Origin: RH-AL1 sp964235705
Lineage (GTDB): Bacteria > Pseudomonadota > Alphaproteobacteria > Rhizobiales > Beijerinckiaceae
Assembly (NCBI GenBank): GCA_964235705.1
Contig: CAXSDP010000008.1
Span: 29,448-93,447 of the forward strand
Reading direction: 5' to 3'
DNA: 64,000 nucleotides
The notes below the pieces were generated by a model. It saw only the letters and a list, made by a program, of their open reading frames with translations, searched no databases and had not been told where the DNA came from. Made by a program: the position numbers and the translations under genes. How positions within the stretch are numbered: position 1 is the stretch's first letter; every line of letters begins with the position of its first letter. Shown piece by piece: positions 9,214 through 18,120 of this stretch.

Positions 9214-10844
9214 ACGTCCACGCGCCGCCGCCGCCCGGGGCTCCGATGCTCGCGGTGGACGACCTCGTCGTCGAGTTCGCCACGCGCGGCGGGACCGTGC
9301 GCGCGGTGGACCGCGTCTCTTTCCAAGTGGCGCGCGGAGAAACGGTCGGCATCGTCGGCGAGTCCGGCAGCGGCAAGTCGGTGACCTCCTACGCCGTGCT
9401 GCGCATCCTGGACCGCGCCGGGCGGATCGCCGGCGGCACGATCGGCTTCGGCGGCCGGAACCTCGCCGCCGCGAGCGAGCCGGCCATGCAGCGGCTGCGC
9501 GGGTCGGAGATCTCCATGATCTTCCAGAACCCGCGCGGGAGCCTCAACCCGGTCCGCACGGTCGGGCGGCAGATCGCCGACGTGCTGCTGCGCCACGGCC
9601 AGGCGACCCGCGCCGACGCCCGTGCCAAGGCGATTCAAGCGTTGCGCCTCGTGCGCATCGCCCGACCGGAGGAGCGGGTGGACGCCTTCCCCACGCAACT
9701 GTCCGGCGGCATGTGCCAGCGCATCGTCATCGCCATCGCGCTGGCCTGCCGGCCGAAGCTGCTGATCGCCGACGAGCCGACGACCGGGCTCGACGTCACC
9801 ACGCAGAAGGCGGTGATGGACCTCGTCGTGGAGCTAAGCCGCGCGCGCGGCATGGCGACGATCCTCATCACCCACGACCTCGGCCTCGCCGCGACCTACT
9901 GCGACCGCCTCATCATCATGGAGCGCGGGCGGATCGTCGAGGCGGCCGCGTCCGCCAAGATCTTCGCCGCGCCCGAGCATCCCTACAGCGTCAGGTTGAT
10001 GCGCGCGACGCCGCGCCCCGGCATCGGGCTGCGGGACCTGCTCCAGGGCGAGGCGCCACCGGTCGCGGCGATCCCGGCCGGCGCGCCGCTCCTGGAGGTC
10101 CGTGGGCTGGTCAAGGACTACGGCGCGTCGCGCGCGGTGGACGGCGTCGGTTTCGCCATCCGCTCGGGCGAGAGCCTCGGCCTCGTCGGCGAGTCCGGCT
10201 GCGGCAAGTCGACGACGTCCATGATGGTCATGCGCCTGCTCGACCCGACCGCCGGCACGATCACCTTCGCCGGCCGCGACATCGGCGCGGTGCCGGCGGC
10301 GCGCTTCGCCGGCGACCCCGATCGCCCCAAGCTGCAGATGGTGTTCCAGGACGCCGGAGAGAGCCTCAACCCGCGCTGGACCGCCGCCCGCGCCATCGCC
10401 GACCCGCTGCATCGGCTCGGCGGCATCAAGCGCACGGACGCCGCGCGGGACAGGGTCGAGCGGCTCGCCGACCTCGTGGGGTTGCCCCGCGCGCTGCTCG
10501 ACCGCTTCCCGCACCAGCTGTCGGGCGGGCAGCGGGCGCGCGTCGGCATCGCGCGGGCCATCGCGCTCGACCCCAAGCTGGTCGTCCTCGACGAGCCGAC
10601 GGCGGCTCTCGACGTGTCGGTGCAGGCTGTCGTGCTCAACCTGCTGGCCGACCTCAAGGCGCGGCTCGGCATGAGCTACCTCTTCGTGTCCCACGACCTC
10701 CACGTCGTGCGCCTGCTGTGCGACCGCGTGCTGGTGATGCGCGGCGGCCGGATCGTCGAGGAAGGCGCGACGGAGACGGTGATGGGCCAGCCGGCGCATC
10801 CCTACACGCGGGAGCTGCTCGCGGCCCTGCCGCATCCACCCTGA
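9210..10844 (+). CDS. Fused dual ATP-binding protein of the ABC importer (DppD-DppF type)
   Basis: 544 residues; the GTG at 9210 overlaps the previous stop by four bases. Two complete ATPase domains are joined in one chain. First: Walker A GESGSGKS (about 51), signature LSGGMCQR, Walker B LLIADEPTTGLD. Second: Walker A GESGCGKST (about 328), signature LSGGQRAR, Walker B LVVLDEPTAALD, H-loop VSHD. Each has the C-terminal EHPYSVRLM or AHPYTRELL tail typical of oligopeptide-type ATPases. The Gln of the first signature is Met (LSGGM), a mild departure. It energises uptake through the two permeases from the cytoplasmic face. Confidence 0.93.
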   Translation: MNVHAPPPPGAPMLAVDDLVVEFATRGGTVRAVDRVSFQVARGETVGIVGESGSGKSVTSYAVLRILDRAGRIAGGTIGFGGRNLAAASEPAMQRLRGSEISMIFQNPRGSLNPVRTVGRQIADVLLRHGQATRADARAKAIQALRLVRIARPEERVDAFPTQLSGGMCQRIVIAIALACRPKLLIADEPTTGLDVTTQKAVMDLVVELSRARGMATILITHDLGLAATYCDRLIIMERGRIVEAAASAKIFAAPEHPYSVRLMRATPRPGIGLRDLLQGEAPPVAAIPAGAPLLEVRGLVKDYGASRAVDGVGFAIRSGESLGLVGESGCGKSTTSMMVMRLLDPTAGTITFAGRDIGAVPAARFAGDPDRPKLQMVFQDAGESLNPRWTAARAIADPLHRLGGIKRTDAARDRVERLADLVGLPRALLDRFPHQLSGGQRARVGIARAIALDPKLVVLDEPTAALDVSVQAVVLNLLADLKARLGMSYLFVSHDLHVVRLLCDRVLVMRGGRIVEEGATETVMGQPAHPYTRELLAALPHPP

Positions 10845-10896
10845 GGCCCGCCTTTTGCGAGCCGGGGCCGATCATCGCGGTAAGGGAAGGAAAGAC

Positions 10897-11106
10897 ATGG
10901 CGGACGATGGCACGGAAGACCCGATGGCACGGATCGTCGACGCGCTCGCGATCGTCCATGGCCTGACGATCGAGCCGGACTGGCGGCCGACCGTGATGGC
11001 CAACATGACCGCCATCGCGCAGGCCGCACGGCTCGTCATGGCCTACCCATTCGATGACGCGGATGAGCCGGCACCCGTCTTCTCCGCGTCGTGGTCGGGC
11101 CAATGA
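10897..11106 (+). CDS. AtzG-like small subunit (DUF4089) of a carboxybiuret-hydrolase-type amidase
   Basis: 69 residues from the ATG at 10897, preceded by a purine-rich AAGGGAAGGAAAG ribosome site. The ending, from AAQAARLVMAYPFDD to EPAPVFSA, matches the DUF4089/AtzG family, a small helical protein that binds the amidase AtzE in cyanuric acid degradation. Its stop overlaps the amidase start by ATGA (11103-11106), so the two chains should be made in equal amounts, as expected of a heteromeric enzyme. It is easily missed because of its size. Confidence 0.8.
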   Translation: MADDGTEDPMARIVDALAIVHGLTIEPDWRPTVMANMTAIAQAARLVMAYPFDDADEPAPVFSASWSGQ

Positions 11107-12482
11107 CCGCCACGGCCATCGCCGCCGCCGTGCGCGGGCGGAGCCGCACGGCGGCCGACGTCGTCGCGGAAACCCTCGCCGGGATCGCCGCCGGGAACGA
11201 CCGCGTCAACGCCTTCACCGACGTGCTCGCCGAGCGTGCGACCGCCCGTGCCCGCGACCTGGACGCCAGGCTGGCCAGCGGCGGGGACGTCGGCCCGCTC
11301 GCCGGCATGCCCTTCGCCGTGAAGAACCTCGTCGACGTCGCCGGCCTCGTCACCCGTGCCGGCTCGATCATCAACGACGCGGTCGCCGCGCGCGACGGCT
11401 GCCTGGTGCGCCGGCTGGAGGCGGCCGGCGCGGTGCTGGTCGGCGCCCTCAACATGGGCGAATACGCCTATGACTTCACCGGCGAGAACGTCCACGCCGG
11501 CCCGGCGCGCAACCCGCACGCGCTCGACCACATGACGGGGGGCTCCTCCAGCGGCTCCGCCGCCGCCGTTGCGGCTGGCCTCGTGCCCCTGACGCTCGGG
11601 TCTGACACCAATGGGTCGATCCGCGTGCCGGCCGCCTTCTGCGGGACCTTCGGCCTCAAGCCGACCTACGGGCGGCTCAGCCGCGCCGGCAGCTTCCCCT
11701 TCGTCGGCAGCCTCGACCACCTCGGGCCGATGGCCGGCTGCGTCGCCGACCTCGCCGGCGCCTACGACGCCATGCAGGGGCCGGACGGCGACGACTCCCA
11801 TCTGGCCGACCGCCCGTTCGAGCCGACCGCGCCGACGGTGGAGCAGGGCGTCGGCGCGCTTCGGATCGCGATGGCCGACGACTATTTCGAAGCCCTCGCC
11901 GACCCAGCCGCGCTCGAGGCCGTCCGGCGGGTCGCCGATGCGTTAGGGGTGACGCGACGGGTGACGATCCCCGAGGCGGCGCGGGCGCGGGCGGCGGCCT
12001 ACGTCATCACGGCGGCGGAGGGCGCGGCGCTGCACCTGGAACGGCTACGCACCCGCGCGCAAGATTTCGACCCGGCGGTGCGCGACCGGCTCATCGCCGG
12101 TACCGCGATCCCGACGCTGTGGGTCGATCGGGCGCAGAAGTTCCGGCGCGTCTACCAGGGGAAGGTGCGGGCGTTGTTCGCCGACGTCGACGTCATCCTC
12201 GCGCCGGTGACGCCCTGCCGCGCGCCCAGGATCGGCCAGGCGACCATCACGCTGAACGGCGCCGAGGTGCCGGCGCGGGCCAACATCGGCGTGTTCACCC
12301 AGCCGATCTCCTTCATCGGCCTGCCGGTCGTCGCGGTGCCGGTGTGGGTCGACGAGGGCCTGCCGCTCGGCGTCCAGGTGATCGCCGCGCCGTGGCGCGA
12401 GGCCGACGCGTTGCGCGTCGCCCGCGCGCTCGAACGGTCGGGCGTCGCCGGGATGCGCCCTATCGATCGCCCCGCGACGTGA
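11103..12482 (+). CDS. AtzE-family amidohydrolase (amidase signature enzyme)
   Basis: 459 residues. The amidase-signature Ser-cisSer-Lys triad is visible: Lys in MPFAVKNLVDVAG (about 73), the Gly/Ser-rich GGSSSGSAAAVAAG (about 146-159) and the nucleophile region GSDTNGSIRVPAAFCG (about 167-182). With the preceding AtzG-like gene it resembles 1-carboxybiuret hydrolase. No atzD, atzF or atzH homologue lies nearby, so cyanuric acid degradation is not shown. Because the pair ends an ABC importer operon, I infer that it hydrolyses the imported amide or urea-type compound in the cytoplasm. The last 23 bases overlap the convergent MFS gene. Confidence 0.85.
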   Translation: MTATAIAAAVRGRSRTAADVVAETLAGIAAGNDRVNAFTDVLAERATARARDLDARLASGGDVGPLAGMPFAVKNLVDVAGLVTRAGSIINDAVAARDGCLVRRLEAAGAVLVGALNMGEYAYDFTGENVHAGPARNPHALDHMTGGSSSGSAAAVAAGLVPLTLGSDTNGSIRVPAAFCGTFGLKPTYGRLSRAGSFPFVGSLDHLGPMAGCVADLAGAYDAMQGPDGDDSHLADRPFEPTAPTVEQGVGALRIAMADDYFEALADPAALEAVRRVADALGVTRRVTIPEAARARAAAYVITAAEGAALHLERLRTRAQDFDPAVRDRLIAGTAIPTLWVDRAQKFRRVYQGKVRALFADVDVILAPVTPCRAPRIGQATITLNGAEVPARANIGVFTQPISFIGLPVVAVPVWVDEGLPLGVQVIAAPWREADALRVARALERSGVAGMRPIDRPAT

Positions 12483-13776
12483 CAGGCCCTTTGACGACGA
12501 CGAGGAACACCGCGCTGGCGAAGACCGCCATGGCCGCGCCGATCAGCAGCGCCGGCACGAAGGATCCGGTGGCCTGCACGATGAAGCCGGTCACGGTGGG
12601 GGCGAGCGCGCCGCCGAGGTAGCCGCCGAAGTTCATCAGCGACCCCAGCGACGCCGTGCAGTTGGCCGGCGCCACCACCGACACCAGCGCCCAGGCGTTG
12701 GTGGTGGCGATCGTGCCGCAGAACATCACGGCGGACAGGCAACCCACCGCCGCCGCGTTGCTGGGCACCAGCGCGGCGGCGATGATGAAGGTGGCCACGC
12801 CCAGCATGCCCAAGCAGAGCGGCAGCTTGCGGCTGCCGATCGGCGTCCAACCCCTCGCCACCAGCCGATCAGCGACCAAGCCGCCCGACAGCCCGCCGGT
12901 CACCGCGAAGACGTAGGGGATCGCCGCCGCGATGCCGGTGTGGGCAACGCTCATGTGCCGCTCGATCTCGAGGTAGCCCGGCATCCACGCGTTGAGCAGC
13001 CAGTTCTGGTAGATCACGCCGAAGTAGCCGCCGATCAAACCCCAAGCGGTGCGCGACCGGAACAGCCGTCCCCACTCCTTGAAGGTCACCTGCCGGACCC
13101 GGTCGGGCGGGTCGCCGGCCGTGCGATGGCGGTGCTCGGCCTCGCTCAGCGCCACTTCACCGGGGTCGCGGTAGAGCGTTGCCCACAGCACCGCGACGCC
13201 CAGGCCGAGCGCCCCCATGATGATGAACATCCAGCGCCAGCCGAACAGCAGCATCAGGGTGGTCAGCAGCGGCGCCGCGAGGCCGGTGCCGAGCGTCGAA
13301 GCGCTGTTGAAGACGCCGGTGGCGCCGCCCCTGTCGCGCACGTTGAACCAGTCGCGCACCACGCGGGCGCCGGTGGGGAACTGCGGCGCCTCGCCGACGC
13401 CCAGCAGCACGCGGGCGGCGAAGAAATGCGCCGTGCTCGTGACCAGCCCGCACGCGAGCTGCGCCGCCGACCAGATCGCCAGCCCGGCGGCGAGCAGTCG
13501 CCTCGGCCCGAAGCGGTCGATCATCACCCCGATCGGCAATTGGGCGAAGGCATAGGCCCACAGGAAGGCGGACAGCAGCAGCCCCATTTGCGACAGGGAC
13601 AGTCCGAGGTCGTGCCGGATGAGCGGGTTGGCGAGCGACAGGGCGGCCCGGTCGATCGTGTTGACCGCCCCGCTCAGCACCAGCATGGCGAGGGCGGTGC
13701 GCTGGGTGCGCCTCACGCGCGCCGAGGTGATGGCCAATGACGCGTCGGTGATCGGCGCGGCGGCGAGATCGCTCAA
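12460..13776 (-). CDS. MFS transporter, anion:cation symporter (ACS) type
   Basis: 438 residues from a TTG at 13776 with GGGAGGG eight bases upstream; the frame stays open further, but the added residues (arginine and proline rich) are not protein-like. Visible: first helix ALAMLVLSGAVNTIDRAALSLANPLIRHDLGLS, the loop motif GVMIDRFGPRRLLAAG between helices 2 and 3, and PTGARVVRDWF near helix 4-5. These fit the family carrying sugar acids and small organic anions. It is divergent from an HpcH/HpaI aldolase gene 211 bp away, so the two may share control and the transporter may supply the aldolase pathway. Confidence 0.85.
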   Translation of the reverse strand: MSDLAAAPITDASLAITSARVRRTQRTALAMLVLSGAVNTIDRAALSLANPLIRHDLGLSLSQMGLLLSAFLWAYAFAQLPIGVMIDRFGPRRLLAAGLAIWSAAQLACGLVTSTAHFFAARVLLGVGEAPQFPTGARVVRDWFNVRDRGGATGVFNSASTLGTGLAAPLLTTLMLLFGWRWMFIIMGALGLGVAVLWATLYRDPGEVALSEAEHRHRTAGDPPDRVRQVTFKEWGRLFRSRTAWGLIGGYFGVIYQNWLLNAWMPGYLEIERHMSVAHTGIAAAIPYVFAVTGGLSGGLVADRLVARGWTPIGSRKLPLCLGMLGVATFIIAAALVPSNAAAVGCLSAVMFCGTIATTNAWALVSVVAPANCTASLGSLMNFGGYLGGALAPTVTGFIVQATGSFVPALLIGAAMAVFASAVFLVVVKGPVTSRGDR

Positions 13777-13987
13777 CGATGTCCCTCCCTGATGGAGCGA
13801 GCGTGGGGCCGCCCGCACCGGTCTCGGGCGGACGCTATCCCACGCTGGCGTCGGCCGGTAGCGGGCCGGACGACGGGGGCCGTGACCCGGACGGCCGATC
13901 GCGCCCTCGGCGAAACGGATCATTGCCGAAAGGGGGCGACCGGAGCAGACAGGGGCCGGACCTGACCCCACGATGGGAGGATACGGC

Positions 13988-14779
13988 ATGACGATACAGC
14001 GACGCGGCCTGAAGCAGCATCTCCGCTCCGGCGGCAAGGCGGTGAACGGCTGGTGTTCCATCCCGTCCGCCGTCACGGCGGAGATGGTCGCGCGCGCCGG
14101 CTTCGACACCGTGTCGATCGACCTCCAGCACGGCCTGATCGACTACCAGATGGCGTTGACCATGCTGCCGGCGGTCGACGGGCTGGGCCTGCCTACCCTG
14201 TGCCGGGTACCCTGGAACGAACCGGGCATCATCATGAAGGCGTTGGACGCCGGTTTCACCGGCATCATCTGCCCCATGATCAACACGCGAGCGGAGGCGG
14301 AGCGCTTCGCCGGCGCCTGCCGCTACGCCCCTGCCGGCACGCGCTCCTTCGGGCCGACGCGGGCCAGCCTCGTCCACGGCGCCGACTACGCGCGCGCGGC
14401 CAACGGCTTCGTCACCACCTTCGCGATGATCGAGACCGCCGAGGCGATGGGCAACCTCGACGCCATCCTGGCCGTCGAGGACATCGACGCCGTGTACATC
14501 GGCCCGGCCGACCTCGGGCTATCGCTCGGCCACGTCCCGACGCTCCTGCCGGAAGCCCCCGTGCGCCAAGCCATCGCGACGATCCGCGACAAGGCGCTCG
14601 CGGTTGGCAAGGTGGCGGCGATCCACTGCGGTTCGCCCGCCATGGTGCGGGAGATGCTGGCGGACGGTTTCGGCTTGGCGACGTTGCAGACGGACGCGCG
14701 GATCTTCGCCGACGCGATCGCGTCCGTGGCGGCGGCGGCGCGGGCGACCGGTGCCGAGGCGGGACGCGGAGGGTATTGA
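13988..14779 (+). CDS. HpcH/HpaI family aldolase/lyase
   Basis: 263 residues from the ATG at 13988, which follows GGGAGG by nine bases; a GTG-type start 15 bases earlier would sit on that ribosome site. Class II pyruvate-aldolase features: DLQHGLID (His near 45), CRVPWNEPGIIMKALDAG, GIICPMINTRAEAE, AGTRSFGP, and the metal ligands Glu in AMIETAEAM and Asp in YIGPADLGLS. Such enzymes cleave 4-hydroxy-2-oxo acids to pyruvate and an aldehyde. Flanking ACS transporters and an aldo/keto reductase point to catabolism of a sugar-acid or hydroxy-acid, the exact one unknown. Confidence 0.88.
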   Translation: MTIQRRGLKQHLRSGGKAVNGWCSIPSAVTAEMVARAGFDTVSIDLQHGLIDYQMALTMLPAVDGLGLPTLCRVPWNEPGIIMKALDAGFTGIICPMINTRAEAERFAGACRYAPAGTRSFGPTRASLVHGADYARAANGFVTTFAMIETAEAMGNLDAILAVEDIDAVYIGPADLGLSLGHVPTLLPEAPVRQAIATIRDKALAVGKVAAIHCGSPAMVREMLADGFGLATLQTDARIFADAIASVAAAARATGAEAGRGGY

Positions 14780-14906
14780 GGGGGGTGACGTCGTCCCCAT
14801 CCCTCCCGGTCCACGGCGAACGCCACCTTTCCCCATCGACCGGGTTAGCCTTCCACACGGCGAGGCTCGGTCCCCCGCAGCCTCCCGCATCGAGGGAGAA
14901 GCGCCC

Positions 14907-15866
14907 ATGAGCATCACGGATCGAAGCATCACGGATCGGGCCACCACGGATCGTCGCGGTTTCGTCGGCCTCTGCGCCGCCGGAACGCTCGCCTCCGTTT
15001 TGCCCGCCTCCATCCTGCCCACCCCGGCCGCCGCCGCCGCGTCGCGCACCGTCGCCTTCGCCGACGGGAGCACCGCGCCGGCGCTCGGCCAGGGCTCCTG
15101 GCACATGGCGAGCGGCCACACGCCGGCAGCCGAGGCGGAGCAAGCGATGAGCCTCGGCTTGACGCTTGGCCTGACGCTGATCGACACCGCCGAGGTGTAC
15201 AGCGATGGCCGCGCCGAGGAGGAGATCGCCCCCGTCATCGCCGGCCGACGCGAGGAGGTGTTCCTCGTCTCGAAGGTGTGGCCCTCGCACGCCACGGCCG
15301 ACGGGATCGAGCGTTCGCTCCGTGCCAGCCTGAAGCGGCTCGGCACCGACCACCTCGACCTTTACCTCCTGCATTTCCGCGAGGACGCCGATCTGAAGGA
15401 GGTCGTCAAAGGCTTCGAGCGCGTGCGCGGGCAGGGACTGACCAAGCGGTGGGGCGTGTCGAACTTCACCGTCAAGGACATGGAGGAGCTGACCGCCATA
15501 CCCGGCGGCAACAACTGCGCCACCAACCAAGTGCTCTACAACCTCGCCGCGCGCGGCGTCGAGAGCGACCTGATCCCGTGGTGCGCCAAGCGGCACATGC
15601 CGATCATGGCCTACTCGCCGCTCGGGTCCGGCGGTCGGGGGGCGTTGCTCGCCAATCCCGTGCTGAAACGGCTCGGCGCGGCGCGCGGCGTCGGTCCCGC
15701 CGCCATCGCGGTGGCCTGGGCCATGCGGGACGGACGCACCATCGCCGTGATCGAGACCGCCTCGGCGAGCCATGTGCGCGAGGACGCGGCGGCCAGCGCG
15801 CTGACCCTGAGCGCGGCGGAGATCAAGGCGCTCGACGATGCCTTCCCGCCGCCGCGCGCGGGATAG
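14907..15866 (+). CDS. Aldo/keto reductase with an N-terminal Tat-type signal
   Basis: 319 residues. The start region carries three 5-residue repeats, then DRRGFVGLCAAGTLASVL and a cleavage-like AAAAAS, a credible twin-arginine signal; export folded with its nicotinamide cofactor would fit Tat. The catalytic tetrad is present: Asp and Tyr in LIDTAEVYSDG, Lys in VSKVWP and His in LYLLHFRE. The NADP-binding tail includes AVIETASASHVRED. It follows the aldolase by 127 bp in the same direction and may reduce the aldehyde product or a related carbonyl. Location outside the cytoplasm is a prediction. Confidence 0.82.
   Translation: MSITDRSITDRATTDRRGFVGLCAAGTLASVLPASILPTPAAAAASRTVAFADGSTAPALGQGSWHMASGHTPAAEAEQAMSLGLTLGLTLIDTAEVYSDGRAEEEIAPVIAGRREEVFLVSKVWPSHATADGIERSLRASLKRLGTDHLDLYLLHFREDADLKEVVKGFERVRGQGLTKRWGVSNFTVKDMEELTAIPGGNNCATNQVLYNLAARGVESDLIPWCAKRHMPIMAYSPLGSGGRGALLANPVLKRLGAARGVGPAAIAVAWAMRDGRTIAVIETASASHVREDAAASALTLSAAEIKALDDAFPPPRAG
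14910..14954 (+). repeat. 15-bp triplicate inside the aldo/keto reductase start
   Basis: Three 15-bp units (14910-14924, 14925-14939, 14940-14954) encode SITDR, SITDR and ATTDR. The first two differ at the last base only. Being a multiple of three, the duplication lengthened the N-terminus in frame just before the Tat motif. Confidence 0.75.
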
Positions 15867-16007
15867 CGCCACATCGGGCGTTGCGCGTCCCGCCCGGTCG
15901 GAGGTCGCGCCATCGGACGAGCCTGCCGGCCGAATGGCCCGGCAACGGACGCTTGACGCTGGGGACGCGCCCTTTAAGCGTGGCCCCACCGAGGCAGGCT
16001 GGAACGG

Positions 16008-17309
16008 GTGGCGAGGCACATGGAAGAGATCGTCACGCGCAAGGTCCTCTGGCGGCTCCTCCCGTTCCTGATGCTCTGCTACTTCGTCGCCTACCTTGAC
16101 CGCGTGAACGTCGGCTTCGGCGCGTTGACGATGAACCGTGACCTCGGCCTGTCCGCCGCCGTCTACGGCTTCGGCGCCGGCATCTTCTTCCTGGGGTACT
16201 TCCTGTTCGAGGTGCCGAGCAACGTCATCATGGAGCGCACCGGCGCGCGGCGCTGGATCGCGCGCATCATGGTGACCTGGGGCGTCGTGTCGGGTGCCGG
16301 TGCCTTCATCGTCGGCCCGCAATCCTTCTACCTCGTGCGCTTCCTGCTGGGCGTGGCGGAGGCGGGGTTCTTTCCCGGCGTCATCCTCTACCTGACCTAC
16401 TGGTTCCCAACGCAGCAGCGCGCGAAGGTGGTGGGCTTGTTCATGATGGCCATCCCGATCTCCTCCGTGATCGGTTCGCCCGTGTCCGCGCTGATCCTCT
16501 CGACCTGCGATGGCGCCTTCGGCCTCGCCGGTTGGAAGTGGCTCTACCTCCTGGAGGCCGCCCCCAGCCTCGTGCTCGGTGTCGTCGTGCTGTTCGCCCT
16601 GACCGACCGCCCCGAGCAGGCGTCGTGGCTGTCAACGGAGGAGCGCACTTGGCTCGCCGACCGGATGGATCGCGACCGCCGGGAGCGAACCACGATCCCC
16701 AAGATCAGCCTCGGCCAAGCACTGGTCCACCCGCAGGTCATCGGGCTCAGCCTCGTGTATTTCGGCGTCAGCACCGGCCTGTACGGCATCGGGTTGTGGC
16801 TGCCGCAGATCGTCAAGGGCTTCGGACTGTCGACGATCGCCACCGGGTTCGTCACCGCCATCCCCTACGTCGTCTCGGCGATCGGCATGGTGCTGTGGAC
16901 CCGCCACTCGGACCGCCACATGGAGCGGACATGGCACGTGGCGATCCCGGCGATCATCGGTGGCCTCGCCTTCGCGGGCGCCGGTTTCATCGGCTCGCCG
17001 GCCCTGGCGATGACCGCCCTGAGCATCGCCGCCCTCGGCGTCTTCAGCTTCCTGCCGACCTTCTGGACGTTGCCCACCGCGCTGCTGACCGGGACGGCCG
17101 CCGCCGGCGGCATCGCCTTCATTAACGCGACCGGCGGCCTCGGCGGCTTCGTCGGCCCTTACATCATCGGCTGGATCAAGGGCGCGACCGGCAGCTTCGG
17201 CTTCTCGCTCCTCGCCATCGCCGGCTTCATGGTCGCGGCGGGGCTTCTGACCCTCGCGCTCGCGCCACCCCGCGCGTCCGTCCGCGTCGAGCGGCTGCCG
17301 GCCGAGTAG
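16008..17309 (+). CDS. MFS transporter, ACS family (sugar-acid/organic-anion type)
   Basis: 433 residues from GTG 16008, or 429 from ATG 16020 (GAGG close upstream); I cannot decide between them. Family hallmarks: VLWRLLPFLMLCYFVAYLDRVNVGFGALTMNRDLGLS (helix 1), FFLGYFLFEVPSNVIMERTGARRWIARIM (helix 2 and loop), and RFLLGVAEAGFFPGVILYLTYWFP (helix 4), the classic ACS pattern. About 12 membrane helices. It is a second transporter of the same family as the one at 12460-13776, on the other side of the aldolase and reductase genes, suggesting two related substrates or uptake plus efflux. Confidence 0.9.
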   Translation: MARHMEEIVTRKVLWRLLPFLMLCYFVAYLDRVNVGFGALTMNRDLGLSAAVYGFGAGIFFLGYFLFEVPSNVIMERTGARRWIARIMVTWGVVSGAGAFIVGPQSFYLVRFLLGVAEAGFFPGVILYLTYWFPTQQRAKVVGLFMMAIPISSVIGSPVSALILSTCDGAFGLAGWKWLYLLEAAPSLVLGVVVLFALTDRPEQASWLSTEERTWLADRMDRDRRERTTIPKISLGQALVHPQVIGLSLVYFGVSTGLYGIGLWLPQIVKGFGLSTIATGFVTAIPYVVSAIGMVLWTRHSDRHMERTWHVAIPAIIGGLAFAGAGFIGSPALAMTALSIAALGVFSFLPTFWTLPTALLTGTAAAGGIAFINATGGLGGFVGPYIIGWIKGATGSFGFSLLAIAGFMVAAGLLTLALAPPRASVRVERLPAE

Positions 17310-17334
17310 CCCACACCCCGTCCGTCGCGTCGGC

Positions 17335-18120
17335 TCAGCGCCCCGTCCAGCGCGCGGGACGCTTGGCCGAGAAGGCGCGCACGCCCTCGGTGAAGTCGGC
17401 GCTGCCATAGCAGGCGCGGACGAGGTCGGTCGCGTCCGCCTCCGGGTCGGTCGCCAAGCGCCGCAACATGGCACGCGTCACCCCCATCGTCACCGGCGCG
17501 TGGCCGAGCAGGCGTTCGCAGATCCTCGCGACCTCCGCGTCGAGCGCCGCCGGCTCGACGACCGCCGCGAGGTAGCCCAGCGGCGCCAGGGTTTCTGTGC
17601 TCGGCAATTCGGCGAGGAGCAGCATCCGCTTGACGAGGCTCACCCCCAGCGTCGCGGACAGCCGACGGAGGTTGGCCGGCGACAGGCAGTTGCCGACCGT
17701 GCGGGCGATCGGCACGCCGAAGCGCGCGCCGGTCGTCGCCACGCGCAGGTCGCAAGCGTTGGCGATCGCCAGTCCGCCGCCGATCGCGCAGCCTTCGACC
17801 ACGGCGAGGGTCGGCACGCGCAGTCGCTCCAAGGCATCGAGGTAACCCTCGATCCGGGCCTCGTAGGCGACGCCGTCGTCGCCGGACGCGAAGGCGGCGA
17901 ACTGCCCGATGTCCGTGCCGGCCACGAAGGCCTGGCCGCCGACGCCGCGCAGCACGGCCACCTTGATCGCCGGATCTGCCTCGATCCGCGCGAGGCCGGC
18001 GGCGAGTTCGTCGTACATGCGCCACGTCAAGGCGTTGCGCGCCGCCGGCCGGTCGAAGGTGAGGTGGGCGACCGCGCCCTCGACCCGGAACCGGACCGTT
18101 CCATCCCCCTCACCGCTCAT
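17335..18120 (-). CDS. Enoyl-CoA hydratase/isomerase family protein
   Basis: 261 residues; the ATG overlaps the stop of the CoA-transferase upstream (ATGA at 18117-18120). Crotonase features: DRPAARNALTWRMYDEL near the start, the oxyanion-hole segments QAFVAGTDIGQF (about 65) and VEGCAIGGGLAIANACDLRVAT (about 108). The position that is often a catalytic Glu reads GVPIARTVGNCLSP, without the usual acidic residue, so hydratase activity is uncertain and isomerase, hydrolase or lyase action is possible. It is made with a CaiB-type CoA transferase, so the substrate is an acyl-CoA formed by that enzyme. Confidence 0.85.
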   Translation of the reverse strand: MSGEGDGTVRFRVEGAVAHLTFDRPAARNALTWRMYDELAAGLARIEADPAIKVAVLRGVGGQAFVAGTDIGQFAAFASGDDGVAYEARIEGYLDALERLRVPTLAVVEGCAIGGGLAIANACDLRVATTGARFGVPIARTVGNCLSPANLRRLSATLGVSLVKRMLLLAELPSTETLAPLGYLAAVVEPAALDAEVARICERLLGHAPVTMGVTRAMLRRLATDPEADATDLVRACYGSADFTEGVRAFSAKRPARWTGR

